64,000 nucleotides of DNA from Ectobius pallidus (GCA_964059195.1 CAXKWD010000006.1:70201073-70265072); one strand, 5' to 3'; numbered from the stretch's first letter, positions 36,499 through 47,798 are shown. A program made the numbers and translations. The notes: a model not told the origin generated them from the letters alone.

Positions 36499-36931
36499 GG
36501 ATAGACCGTACGTGCTCATATTATAAAGTACTTATTTTACCCAAAATTTCCTAAATTCAAGAAAACCTATAATCAATTATGTACATGCCTAAGAAAATTC
36601 ACAGACATAACCCCCACCCCCAATGCAAAGTTAAAATGTATCCTATGCAATAAATCTGACCTAATGCTCTAAGGTTGATTTATTTCTGTCTAGTAATAAG
36701 GAACCTTATTTAACTATTGTCAAATTGTTAAGAACCAATATATGTACAGATTTATATTTACAATATTTAAAAATTGTTAAGAACCCTATGCATATGAACA
36801 TAGGAGTCAAATTGCTAATGTATTTAAAAAGTAATTTAAAATATTTGCAAATTATTGAACGCCATAATTTGCATCGACTATAACCCATACATAGCAAACA
36901 TAGATAGACGGTTTATCCATTTTAAATCTAG

Positions 36932-37067
36932 GTGTAATTTCTATGGTAAAAACAATGTATAGTTAAAGTCATAAAATCTTTCTGTGCTAGGTTAGATAAG
37001 AATGTACTAACCTACCACTGCAAGAATTTTATGATTTTAACCAGTGTTTTTACCATAGTATTCACAC
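36932..37067. mobile_element. Palindromic MITE or foldback, about 136 bp
   Basis: The arm 36932-36993 (gtgtaatttctatggtaaaa... ending ctaggtt) pairs with 37009-37067 (aacctacc... ending agtattcacac), leaving a 15-base loop. Phrases shared in inverse include tatggtaaaaac, gtcataaaat and taggtt. No coding capacity. It lies inside the TIR element 36655-38270. Confidence 0.7.
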
Positions 37068-37100
37068 TTGGACATACTGTGTTTGTATATTTCATATGTA

Positions 37101-37984
37101 TCTCTTATATATATGTATATATAAGAGGCTTTGTCCTGACTGACTGACTGACGGAGAATCAACGTAGAGCCTAAACTATAATAGGTAGAGACTTAGAATT
37201 TTGGCAGTCTCTTCGTTTCATAGTAATTAAGTGCTCACTAAGAAAGGATTTAAAAAAGAATTGATTTTAAATGCCAAAAAACAAATGTTTCTGAGAATAC
37301 TTAATCACTTTACACACAGAATTATCAAATCCGAATCACAGTTCACATGACAACAGTGTATTGTGGGCATTCGTCTCAGGTAGGTTTGGAAATAAATGAT
37401 ACGGGACTTCGACAAATTAGAGAAGCTATCGATATAGGCCAATTTCATTGCTGTAAATAAATATTGAAGATGAAATCCACGAAAATAATGCACAATCTGA
37501 TGCAATCACATCACTTTCTCTTCCCTGGACATAGAGAATACCGTACCAGGTATGGTAATAACTAATATGTATATTATTATATCGCAGGTTTTTGGGGAGG
37601 GAAGCATGAAAGTGGTATTGAATTACTTTTTAACTTCATCCCCGAAACGGTCGGTTGTCTGGGAACATAAGAGTGAGAAATAATATATTCTGAAAAGACA
37701 ATACAATTTTATGTTACCGGAATTTCTGTTTCTTCTTATTTGAACACCTACCAGCCTTGGTGTGTAGAAGCGATGGAATGCAAAATTCTACATCCTCTAG
37801 AGTCATAAAAAGCTATATCAAGCGTTTTCTGAGGGAATAGTTTGAGTGTGATAAGTCGTTCTTCTTCATTTCAAATTTTTGATGCATATATAAAGACCTA
37901 GAATTTGAAAATCGAAAGTCCTTCTTAAATTAATTTCGAATTACAAAATACAAAACCCTGGCGACGAAGGGCCTTTTAAGCTAG
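37101..37984 (+). mobile_element. Non-autonomous Helitron, 884 bp
   Basis: The 5' end starts TCTCTTATATATATG directly after an A. It soon has the oligo-ACTG run typical of insect Helitron starts (gtcctgactgactgactgac at 37133-37152). The 3' end is a short imperfect hairpin (cctggcgacgaagggcc) about ten bases before a terminal CTAG, directly followed by T. Insertion between A and T, a TC start, CTAG end and no target duplication or TIR all fit Helitrons. No Rep/helicase frame is present. Related copies: 39738-41175 (minus), 44402-45115, 63070-64000 and parts of 10240-11960. Confidence 0.8.
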
Positions 37985-38171
37985 TTGGTTATAGTTAGGT
38001 TCTAAATTTAATTTTTGTACATACCGTTTTAAATCCAGCAATTTGACACCTATGCATATGCATAACCAGAGTTTTCAACAATTTATTCGTAAATATTGTT
38101 AATTATGGATTTTAACAATTTGACGGCATACCATAAAGGAATTGTTATATCTATTCGTATGTAATGTGTAT

Positions 38172-38173
<2 letters not shown>

Positions 38174-38217
<44 letters not shown>
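38174..38217. repeat. (TA)n microsatellite
   Basis: About 44 bases of perfect TA inside the right arm of the TIR element. Confidence 0.95.
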
Positions 38218-38220
<3 letters not shown>

Positions 38221-38270
38221 GGACCCTCATTCTAGACAGAAATAAATCAACCTTTAAGCATTAGATTACA

Positions 38271-39737
38271 CGTCATATATGATTTCGGAAATAAAGTGGC
38301 TTCATACATTTTCTCTCAAGTAAATTAATTAAAATTAGAAATTGGTTTGCCATGTATATTCCATATATTTCTGAAGATTTCTGTTACCATCACCGATTCC
38401 AAGCCTGCAAAGGATGAGTGTTGATAGAAACACTTGGAACTTGTAAACATACAGTAGCAACAGCAATTAATTGTGTGTTGTTTTTGAAGCAGTCGGGAGC
38501 AAACTGGGCTCATATAACCTCTGCACAATGCACTCAAACTTACACACCGAATAGGAAGGAAGTTAGGGTCGAGACTACATGTAGACATGAAAGGGTGGTA
38601 AGAGGGTGAGAATAGTGTTAATATCTTCTTCGCGTGCCTGCCCAAGTAATATTCCTCCTTTGATTTTAAGGTTCCTTCATATTTGGGCGATGACATGATA
38701 TTTATCGTCAGCATTAGTGACCAGTGAAGCTGAAGCTATGTTGAGTTTTCGATAGCAAACATGTATAGTCAAGATGATAGATGTACCCTCAAGTATATTA
38801 GTCCTTAGTTCATATACCGGATATGGCTACTAGAAATACCTTATTTATTCAGCAGACCTGTATATTTCTATTTTTTAATGCAAAATACAAAATTAATATT
38901 TGTGTACCCCGGGGGTAATGTACGACAAGTCCATTTTCTTATTATTGAGAAAAAGGCAAAAAACAAAATTGAGTTTAGACTTTCTTTAATGGGTGGTGAA
39001 GTTACAAAGCTACTAGTTTTATTTTTGGTATATTGAAACAAAAAAGTGCTTAACTTTACTAATCGACAGTTTGAAATCGAAAGGGGCATAAATGGACTTA
39101 TCATGGTATACCTCGGACGTGCATATGCTGAAGTTGGACGTACTTGTGAAAATGAAGTTTGTTTATGGTCTAAAACTGAATTATTTGGAACTTATTGCTT
39201 AGTAGTCTTTATAAAACTGGAAACGTATCTTGTTAGGCGCTTGCCTGTTGAGTTCTTTATAACGGTCTCAAATCTTAAATAACTACTTCGAATCTCGCAC
39301 GTCCTTGCTCATTTCTTATCCCTTTCAGAGCTGAATTTATATCATTATAAGCATTCATCAAGTGCTATCAGCGGATTTATAAGTTTAAAATAAAATAACA
39401 TTTTAATAAAAATACTGGTTTTCATAAATGGCAATTCTACCGTAGGGATAAAATTCTTCATATTGTAGCATAAACATGACTCTATTAATGTTATATATTT
39501 GTTTTTTTTCGGTGACACATATACACATAGTAGTGAAGAGGTTACTAATATTATAATTTAATTTTTATTATTTAGATATAAAATGTAGTAGCCTACAGTA
39601 TACCGTATCATAACATCTTATTGCAATACTCGATGAGTAATTAAACATGGCCTTCGGGCTCGTTTTACAAATTTTTCCATCTTATGCACTACCCCTTGGA
39701 TGATCATAAGTTTTGAACTTATATATTAAACTAGCTC
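38271..39737. other. AT-rich intergenic stretch
   Basis: No gene recognised. The 129-codon minus-strand frame at 38325-38714 has no domain I recognise and no supporting features. Sequence near 39235-39300 is shared with 3355-3410 and 45065-45110 (dispersed repeat). Confidence 0.45.
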
Positions 39738-39933
39738 GGATTTTCAAATTCTATGTCCTTATACAGGTATTTAGAATTAGAAATGAGGAAGAACGACTTA
39801 TCACACTCAAACTATTCCCTCAGAACAAGTTTGATATAGCTTTGTAAAGCCCAAAGAGGACGTAGAATTTTACACCCCATTTCTTCTACACACCATGTAG
39901 GGGTTCAAATAAGACGAAACAGAATTTCCGGTA

Positions 39934-40971
39934 GGGCAAAACCGGGTGACGCGCCGCACCGGGATAGATGCCGCACCCCCTCTAACTCGAACATTTGACG
40001 CTAGGTACCGCTAATTGTCGTGATACCATCTCCAGTTCCCTCCCTAGAGTAACTGGATCACGTGTGTTCATTGTTTGCAGTGTTTATGTCATTGTTATAG
40101 CGGTATTTATCAGGTAAGTGCACTAGTTTCACTGCGAAACTTTTTTGGACTCATTACTTTATTCTTTCCTGATCTGTATTTGTTCCATTTTTTCTGCGTG
40201 TACCAATCTTAATAGACTATTTAGAGGTTGTAAAGATATTGTGAGTGAAGTTCGCCATAACAACAATAACAATAAGCTCTACAGATGAGTGCGGCACGTG
40301 TCCCTGAGTTTTGGGTCACATGCCGCATACCTTTCAAGGGTGACACGCCGCACAATGTCTTGCAGTATAATTACCCCCAAAAATTATTTTTTCTGCTCTT
40401 TTCAGCAATAGGCATGCCAACAAGGTATAGGGAAAGGGAGGGAGCTAAACATCGTGGCCTATGGAGTGACAGTGACCTACAAGAAGCTGTTCGGCGAATT
40501 AAGGCAGGGGAAATTTCCATTCGGGAAGCCGAACGTTGCTATAATATGCCAGAGAGGACTATTCGTAGGCGCACGGACACAGGAAATTGGGAAAACCCTC
40601 ACTTGGGCCTGAAGGAATATTTGGTACTGAAAATGAAACAAGGCTAGTCGCCAATATTCAGAGATTGTGTAGATAGGTTCTCTTTTGTTCTGTACGTGCC
40701 TTTAAAGTAAATTTAAACTAATGTTGTGAATGCGGCATGTCTCCCATGCGTGCGGCATAGCACCCTGTAACGCGGCATCTCTCCCGCTTTGCCTTTCAAT
40801 TTAGTAATTGTATTTACACGTTTAATTATTATTTTATAAACATTTCCTTTGCTGAAATATAGGCAGGGAAGATCATAGCTTGGAATCTCAAAAAGAGTTT
40901 TCAAAATATTCAATCCTGTTTTGAGGTAGACGAATTTCAAGAAAAGTGCGGTGCGTCACCCTATCTTGCCC
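39934..40971 (+). mobile_element. pogo-like TIR transposon, 1038 bp, TA duplicated
   Basis: The left end GGGCAAAACCGGGTGACG and the inverse of the right end, GGGCAAGATAGGGTGACG, form the TIR, which continues as CGCNCCGCAC. The site before insertion can be read from the related Helitron copy near 37714 (inverse: ccggtaacataaaattg). Here it is ccggTA, the element, then TAacttaaaactg, so TA was duplicated. The interior carries a DNA-binding-domain frame but no catalytic domain. A GC-rich motif around gtgcggcatgtc-ccc recurs at least eight times in both orientations through the element. Confidence 0.85.
40285..40676 (+). pseudogene. pogo-type transposase N-terminus (psq HTH), truncated
   Basis: The recognisable part starts at ATG 40414, which follows a splice-acceptor-like ttttcag (40398-40404). 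The codons before it (40285-40413) may therefore be intron or leader. It begins MPTRYREREGAKHRG, then WSDSDLQEAVRRIKAGE and SIREAERCYNMPERTIRRR: a pipsqueak-type helix-turn-helix at about residues 15-60, the DNA-binding module of pogo/Tigger transposases. Near 40605 the frame changes; the next frame continues with family-like ENETRLVANIQRL before TAG at 40674-40676. The remaining several hundred residues, including the DDE core, are absent. At best it could encode a short DNA-binding protein. Confidence 0.75.
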
Positions 40972-41219
40972 TAACTTAAAACTGTATTGTCTTTAGGGAA
41001 TATTTTATTTCTCTCTCTCATGTTACCATAAATCGTTTCGGGGCTGAAATAAAAAAGAAATGCAATACCACTTTCATACTTTCCTCCCCAAAACCTGGGA
41101 CATAATAGTACACTGCGCACATAGGACTAAAAATGTTCACTCCTATTTTGTTTCCTTTTACATGCTTAGGGGCTGTGAGGTTTACCTTAGTCCTTACTCC
41201 TCAATTCACCTTACTCCTC

Positions 41220-42620
41220 AATCACATCCCCAAATTGTGTGGGAAAAAATCAAGGTGACTGTTCAAAAAGCGAATCTTTAGGCTCATCGAACATCCTAAC
41301 TTTTTAAACTTCTCCAGCATGTTAACAACAATAGAAATATAAAGTGGGACTTTTTGTTGCCCTAGGATGTGGTAACGACCTGCTTGAGTGAAACAAAGCC
41401 TCCCTCTCATTGACTTTCATTTTTTATTCCAAGTTATCTTATCTTATCTTATCGGCTCAGGGGCTGAGCCCTGACGGGCTCGCGCACGTAGGCCTCATAG
41501 GCGGGCCCATTGTACACCCCCTAGGAAACGAATGATGTGCATGCCCTAAGGCCCCCCTGTCAACAGACTCCACCACCAGCCCCCACGGAGCTCCCCTACA
41601 TCCAGCTAAGACCAGGTACCACTCCACGTGCACCGTACCCAGGGTCCCTCCTACAAGAGCCCCATAGGCGCGGCACACCATGACGTGCGCCACTAACCCA
41701 GGGTCCCTCTGAGAGCCCCAAAGGTACGGGACACCACCAGCAACTCTTGACCACAAGCAACGGGGCAGGACGGGGGAGGCCCGCAGCAGAGTCTGCAGCA
41801 GGAGCTTATTCCAAGTTGGAAGAGAACATGATTTTTTTATATCAGGTCCAAAAAATGCGCCATTTTTAATATCAACTTCTGATAAATGAGGAAAGTTCTC
41901 ATGTAAATACTTGAAACAATGCCCATCTTTGTGTAAGAAAAATAAACCCATTTTACCTATTTAAATAGTGTACAAAGTACCGTTGAATTTGCTACATATT
42001 AAATTTTCTTAAATATTTAGTCCTGAAAGGTAAAAAGGCAAATTTATGTTTTAAAAGTAAATTTCACTGTAATATATTAAAATTTATAGAGTCATAATTA
42101 AACAGGTTATTAAAATAAAAGTTATGGGGAATGAGTGTTAAACATGTTATCTAATGTGGAGAGGAGGCTTGGCACACGTAACTCCGAAAATAATGAAGAT
42201 GTCGACTGAATTCTTTCACTAATATAAAAATGAGGGACAATATTCTGCGTTTTAAAAGTAAAATGAAAAATTCCTTCTTTTTTCTCCCTTAAAGCAGACA
42301 TATTTTAAAGATATAATTAAACATATGTTCAAATAGGTACAATAAATTAATATTCGTGCATGCTTTCCGTTCGACATTGGTTTGAAAATTCAATTGACTG
42401 AAGGCATATTTCATGAATACATGTTAAGATTTCAGGTCCCATTAAAACGGGAAAATGTATACTCATTAAAAAAAAAAACCTTACATTGACTTTCCAAATC
42501 AAGTATTTTCATCCAACGTCTCATCCGGAATTGGGCTTTGGGTTTCTTTACTTGGAACCTGAGGAAGTGGGCGAAGTTTCGGGATGGAGCTGTCAACAAT
42601 GCAACCAGAAGATGAACGTT
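41220..42620 (-). pseudogene. Transposase of the CACTGG-TIR family, fragmented copy B
   Basis: Minus-strand pieces match copy A in order. About 42620-42480: DSSIPKLRPLPQVPSKETQS, the linker region. 41951-41818: MGLFFLHKDGHCFKYLHENF, then HLSEVDIKNGAFFGPDIKK. 41423-41220: KVNEREA, then VVTTS-stop-GNKKS, then MLEKFKKLGCSMSLKIRFLN and SHLDFFPHNLG. The middle of the protein (the region of the first two Asp and C-x2-C) is missing or unrecognisable between 42480 and 41955. The first His of H-x4-H is Arg here. The sequence ends just before the DEHGE motif. A retroposon splits it at 41436-41805. No TIR was found for this copy. Confidence 0.7.
41424..41817 (-). mobile_element. Retroposon (SINE or LINE 3' end) with 12-bp duplication
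   Basis: TTATTCCAAGTT at 41424-41435 is repeated exactly at 41806-41817. The insert between (370 bp) is strongly GC-rich against an AT-rich host. Read on the minus strand, it ends in a short (AAGAT)n tail next to the duplication. I see no tRNA-like A/B boxes, so it is either a SINE of another origin or a 5'-truncated LINE. The open frame across it on the minus strand (to 41457) has no recognised domain. Its target was the coding region of copy B. Confidence 0.85.
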
Positions 42621-43720
42621 TGTCGCACAGCTAATCACATGAATTTTTAATTGTATTTTTAACAAACACTTTAATGCAATTCATCATATAATATGTACAA
42701 TTTAAACGCAGAACAATTAAACGAGTTACCAGGCAGAAGCAACAGTACATTTGCAAAGCCATTGAAGACTAAAAGCTGGAAACAATATCCATGCTACAAT
42801 TTATTAAAATTACATATAATTCTGTGATGAGGAGCCGTAAACGGATAAGTTATATGCATTTTTAAATGTTGGGGTTTTTATTGATAAGTGTTGCTTTAAT
42901 GATTATCTTGAACCTATCAAGAGTTCATAAGTGTATGATTTGAAACACACATTTTTAGAGAAAATAGGCGAATCCATATTCCAGATTGTAATCAGTGAAC
43001 TCCTTAGGACTAGTACACATTCCCCATTAAAACTAGTAAAATATAACGGTGGAAGATACTAACCAAGAGTTACAATAGGAATATTTTCCGGTAGAGATGT
43101 TTTATTCGTCCTAATCACTTGACTCTTTAGAAGATTAATTATCTGTATTTTTAATAAATTTCCAACATATGATTATATTTCCATGAAAACTAGACACTGC
43201 CTATATAACTGTATGGGTATCGTCTGTGGCTTCACGCCCAAACAGCAGTGGATTTTGCATTATGGTGCAATTCATGTCAGTGACCTGTTGACAATTTTTC
43301 GCGTGTAGGCAGTTGTTTGTGTAACGATGCAATCAACCATTGGTCTTCCTATCCCAAGTTAATTAAAGGTATAAGCCCATTTTAATCGGATCAGGCTTAT
43401 TCGAACCAATAAATGTTGATTGAAAATAAAACCATGTGACATACTCGTAAAATAGCCTTTCCGCCTGGTCAGACGTAAATTCAACAGAATACCATAATTT
43501 GTTGAAATAATTACACGTATTATACTCCAATGGGATTTATTAGAATTAAAAAATTAACAATCATGATAAAATGGATGTTATTTTTAACCTGAAATATAAA
43601 TAGATCCTATTGATGAGATCCGTGTAGTAGATGCTGCATAGGCTGTTATTAAAACGAATCTATTGTGCAGTTTAATGATGATACCATCAGAGAACATAAT
43701 GTAATATAATATTTGAACTT
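42621..43720. other. AT-rich intergenic stretch
   Basis: No gene, RNA or bounded repeat recognised. Confidence 0.45.
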
Positions 43721-43849
43721 GTGTTTCCATGCATATCCAATGCCTCCTATTAACAAGACAGCATTCAATTGTGAAATTAATTCAAGGTGGCCTTGTTCGG
43801 TTTCTATCTTTATTAATTTGTTTACGATTCGCAGAGACCTTGTGTTTTT

Positions 43850-44340
43850 TTTTACATAGGTGGACAGAAGGGGATCATGAATACATACCTAAATGGGGGG
43901 AAATTGAATGATTTGGACGAAACTCAATAATGCGGGTTCCTTTTAGACTAGGGAACTCGAATCTGAAGCCATTTATCCTCGGTCGGCGCACTTTAATCGT
44001 GAAATGCACATCGAAGCCGGGCTTTTAGTTTTAATATAATTGTTTATGGTGATTTACGTAATGTACATGAACTCGTGGTTCATTTTAATGATTTAATTTT
44101 GAATCTGCATGTCCATAGGCAGCATAACATTCATTTTGTTCGTTTAATTTTTTTTTTGTTTTTTATTCATTACGTAAAACAATATATGTAAGAATAAAGT
44201 TATGTATTTCCTACAATTTATGTAAAAACGATGTCAGTGTTAATAAATATGTTTTAAATATTTTATATTAAATGAATGATTTAAATAAAACATCTAGCAG
44301 TTCAGTAAATAATCGCGGGCGAAGCCTGGTCACCTGCTAG
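43850..44340 (+). mobile_element. Helitron 3' portion, second family
   Basis: The right end reads cgcgggcgaagcctgg, a small hairpin, then tcacctg, then CTAG at 44337-44340, followed by T. This closely follows the 3' consensus of insect Helitrons (GC hairpin about ten bases before CTRR, insertion into AT). Upstream phrases such as gaaattgaatgatttggacgaaactcaa (43900-43927) look like Helitron interior, but the 5' end is not identified, so 43850 is only a working limit. Confidence 0.6.
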
Positions 44341-44401
44341 TATAATCTATTAAGAGAACTTATACTATGAGTACAGTAATTAAACGGTGATTTAATAATT
44401 A

Positions 44402-45115
44402 TCTTTTCTCTGTATACACGTATATATATAAGAGGCCTTGTCCTGATTCACGAATCAATGAATGAAAGACTGACTGAGATTCAACGTAGAGCCTAAACTA
44501 TAATAGGTAGAGACTTGTAATTTTGACAGTACATTCGTGTCATAATGTAAGTGCACACTAAGAAAGGATTTTGAAAAATGTTGATTTTAAATGCCAAAAA
44601 TCAAATGTTTTTGAGGATACTTAATACTTTTTTTAAACAGAATTATCAAATTCAAATCAACAACAGTTGGCAGTGTTCACAGGTAGCTTTTGAAATAAAT
44701 AATACGGGACTTTGGCTAGAGAAACTATCAACAGATTTCATTTGTGTAAATAAATATTGAAGAATGAAATCCACGGAAATAATGTACAATGCAGTCACAT
44801 AACTTTCTCTGCCCTGGACATAGAGAATACCAGTGTCTCACTTCACATTTTGATCCTAAAGTAAGAGGTCGTATTGCAGGGACAGCTTAATCCAGCTGAG
44901 TGTGTGTCAACGAGTCGGTAAAACATTCTATCCACTGATACGTTATTCATAGCTGTAAGCTTTGTATTTTTAGTTGAGAAATATGTTTGAGGTTTGTTTA
45001 TTCTATTCTAAGCACTAGCGAACAGAAATTATTTTCCTTTTAAAATAAAACGCCATACGATGTTAAGTTCTTAATAACGGTCTTACATCGTAACTTACTA
45101 TTAAAATACCAAATC
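44402..45115 (+). mobile_element. Helitron-family copy
   Basis: Starts near an A/TC junction at 44401-44402 and shares taagaggccttgtcctga, gactgactga, aacgtagagcctaaactata and ataggtagagacttg with the copy at 37101. Further right it matches the 63-kb copy (cacataactttctct.ccctgg, cacttcacattttgat, tctatccactgatacgttat). The 3' CTAG end is not seen before the next repeat begins at about 45150. Confidence 0.7.
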
Positions 45116-45149
45116 AATGCAAAGAAACAACAACTGAATTATGATGAGT

Positions 45150-45690
45150 ATTCCACTCATACGCCGCGTGCTTGATATTGACCAATAACGTTTAGCAATT
45201 ACTCGGATATAGACCAATCACTATCGTTTATCTTAAAAAATGCTTGCTATTGATATAAGCAAGGAGTTTTACCTGATAAAACGTCAGATCGTTACTGGAC
45301 ATGTTAGGTATCATTGTGCAGTGATTAATACGTCACATGCCGCCAGCTGAACATAATAAAAACACATTATTTTATACAACATAAATGTTAGGAAATTGAA
45401 ATAATATAAACGTACATTGATTAAAGACACAATTTCAATTCGGTGCAGGCCACTTCGTGTGCTTTTATTCTGTTCTGCTGCTAGCTTACCTGAATTAGGT
45501 CAACGATGTCTTACATGCACAATTGGTAGCATTGGTTACAACATGGTAACTCGAATCGACTCATGGACGGTTGATTCATAGTATGCCGTGATCTCAGTTT
45601 AGTTTTTATATAACAAAGTAAGAAAGTAATTGTTATTTGTAAAATCCGTTATATTTTTATTCATGGAATATTCTTAATAAATCCAACTCG
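45150..45690 (-). repeat. 540-bp dispersed repeat, minus-strand copy
   Basis: Inverted partner of 14390-14920 (matching phrases are listed there). A short stem (cgagttgatgagttt with aaactcgtcaact) follows at about 45688-45738 in this copy only. Confidence 0.8.
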
Positions 45691-45739
45691 AGTTGATGAG
45701 TTTCATCAAATAAATCTATCGATAAACTCGTCAACTCTC

Positions 45740-47627
45740 GTGGGATTATCTATGATAAATCCGAATATTGGTAAATTAAAAAAAAAAACACATTTGTGCA
45801 AGATGATAGACTTTGCGAGTATTGAACATGAGAAATTACAAGTTGAGAAAAATATATGTAACTCACATATACATTACTCATTTTTAATACTGAATTCTTA
45901 TGTCCCCTTAAATTAATTCAGTAGATTGAAATCTCTAACATAATATTTTCAGTTCATAACATGGCATTGAGTGCATGTTTGAGATTTATATATTGAGAGT
46001 ACTCTCATATTCTCACATATTTTCGTCTTGTAAGCGCATGAATAGGCCTAATTGTATAATGTAGCACATGAACGTACAGAGTGCATACAATGCCTGACTT
46101 CACAATGGCGAACACATCTCGGTGCCCTCGTGTGGATGAATGGTATCTCCGAGAGAGAGCTCCGCCACCGCTAAGAAGATTAAAAGATTACAAACTTCAT
46201 TAATATTAAAATGCGACGTCCCAGCAGCAGAATTAATAAATTATTGTGCTAGGCTTGAAACATTGGCTAAGACGCAAATACATTAAGAATATTTTCAGGA
46301 AAAAGTAAACAATCCTCTGCTTCCTTACTCAGCTCCAGATATCGTTTGAATACATTTCTTCTTGTAACAGAATTTCCTCTCATCATAAAAACATGATGCA
46401 TAATGAGGTGGTGACTTAAGTTTTAGTAGGAAAAAATAAGAGACCTAAATGCAATCAGCTGATTCAGTTTGCGTAGAATAACTATAGGCCTTTAAAAATG
46501 GCTGTTTGTTCTTTACTTGCTAGACATTGTTTAAAATGCTTTTTTCTTTAAAGAAAACTATGTTTACTTTGACAATTTAACTACATTATTTCTCATAGTC
46601 TCGAGCGAGCTTGAGGAAAATTACTATTGAATTTAAAATTTCACAAATTGAAGAACTTATGTATGCAGATTTTAACAAAATGGGAACCTTCATGACCATC
46701 TCTGTCTCTCTTCTCTCTTTCTCGCTCTCTTTTTCTCTTTTCTACTTGCTGTAGGCCTATATATATATTTTAAAGCAAACAGTAAAGTTAACACAAACAC
46801 ATCACCCCACATGGTATAATAATTTGATTAACCCCCAAAAAACTTCACTCCATAGGGACAATCGATAAACATGAGCTAGAGTCCCTAGCGGGAATCGGAG
46901 TAAGCATATGGAATTCAGGCAAATTAATATATCTAGTATTATCCTTGTAGATGAAGATTTAATTGGAGAATGATGGTGATTGACGAAATAGCAGATGCAG
47001 AAGGAACGTGAAGGAGAAATTTCTAAACAAGGATTTCCTTAGTCGACTGAGAAAACCACGGACATCCTCAGTCAGGTTGGCTGACCACGGAATTTGTGAG
47101 CCCCAAAAGCTATCACCTGAGTCAACTTGTTAGGTGCCTGCATATAGCAAATAAATAAAGAAAATACCGAATGAATTTGGTGTCGAAATAATCTAATTAA
47201 CTATCTCGGAAGCTCAACTATGAGCGTGAAAGAAAATTTCCTAAACTGGTGTCAGTGTTGTGTGGATGCAAGAAGACTACATTTCTAACATCTCTTGTGA
47301 TGAGGTAGGTGGTTGGTTTGATTGTGATTTTAACTGTAATTGTGAGAACCTAAATCATTACACCGTTAGCGGCTTTATTTGCGTAGATATTTCACCCGAT
47401 CGCTCGCGAGTTAGAGCTGTGGCCGCCGCGACGCAGAAACACGCGTCATTGGCCAACTCGTATATGAAACACACTGTACGACCCAAACGCATAGATTAAA
47501 CTTACAATAAGAATCTATGTAATCATTTTAACATTAAGAACAAACACTGTTATATTTTCGTTTTCAAAAACATAATAAATGACCTTAAAAAAAGGGATTA
47601 TTTTACATGATTGTGGCACTGTATACT
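45740..47627. other. Intergenic stretch with a CpG-rich patch
   Basis: A pyrimidine-rich simple tract lies at about 46697-46741. The patch at 47380-47480 is CpG-rich (gatcgctcgcgag, ggccgccgcgacgc, acacgcg) and lies in a 79-codon plus frame (47260-47499) of no recognised family. It could be a small CpG island or an old repeat. No gene can be supported. Confidence 0.4.
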
Positions 47628-47798
47628 TATTTATTAGTACTAAACTAAACTCCGTGGCGCTACATCCTTGAAGGGACAAGGCCTACCACCCGACCGCTGC
47701 TGCATCTACCATAGGCAAATGGCAGCATTGGGGGCATGTGGTGAGCATGCCGACACCCACGGCCGTTAATCGTGGTTTCCATGACTATTTATTAGTAC
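47628..47798 (-). mobile_element. SINE family A, copy 2 (5'-truncated)
   Basis: TATTTATTAGTAC at 47628-47640 and 47786-47798 is a perfect 13-bp target duplication. The body between (47641-47785) matches the non-tRNA part of copies 1 and 3, and stops before the tRNA-like head. In element orientation it is truncated at the 5' end, the usual outcome of incomplete reverse transcription. Confidence 0.9.

Larger units (their letters stand above)
36655..38270. mobile_element. TIR element carrying two nested insertions
   Basis: The left arm (about 36655-36822) and the inverse of the right arm (about 38036-38270) align in order: ctaatgct.taaggttga, tttatttctgtctag, then gtcaaattgttaa, caatatttaaaaattgtt, ctatgcatat and gtcaaattgct. 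The right arm has gained the (TA)n tract at 38174-38217. The interior contains the palindrome at 36932-37067 and the Helitron at 37101-37984. With those removed, the original element is only about 600 bp, so it is a non-autonomous element with long TIRs. Confidence 0.7.
39738..41175 (-). mobile_element. Helitron-family copy, interrupted by a pogo-like element
   Basis: The reverse complement of 39738-39933 matches 37700-37915 of the Helitron copy at 37101 (gagggaatagtttgagtgtg and ttcttatttgaac.cct phrases). The reverse complement of 40974-41110 matches 37590-37710 (gaaagtggtattg and ccccgaaacg). 41110-41175 continues into sequence shared with 63816-63880 (ctaagcatgtaaaa and acatttttagtc). The two halves are contiguous in the related copies, and are separated here by the pogo-like insertion at 39934-40971. 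Confidence 0.75.

Noticed and set aside
36997..37150. LTR of a retrovirus-like element
   Set aside because: The inverted pairing and the TC start/CTAG end fit a palindromic MITE next to a Helitron; there is no direct long repeat, primer-binding site or gag/pol remnant.
38325..38714. 129-codon minus-strand gene
   Set aside because: No recognisable domain and no homologous copy in the window; length is within chance for a window this size.
41457..41951. 164-codon minus-strand open frame read as one protein
   Set aside because: Its first part is copy B of the transposase and the rest is the GC-rich retroposon inserted into it; the 12-bp duplication marks the junction.
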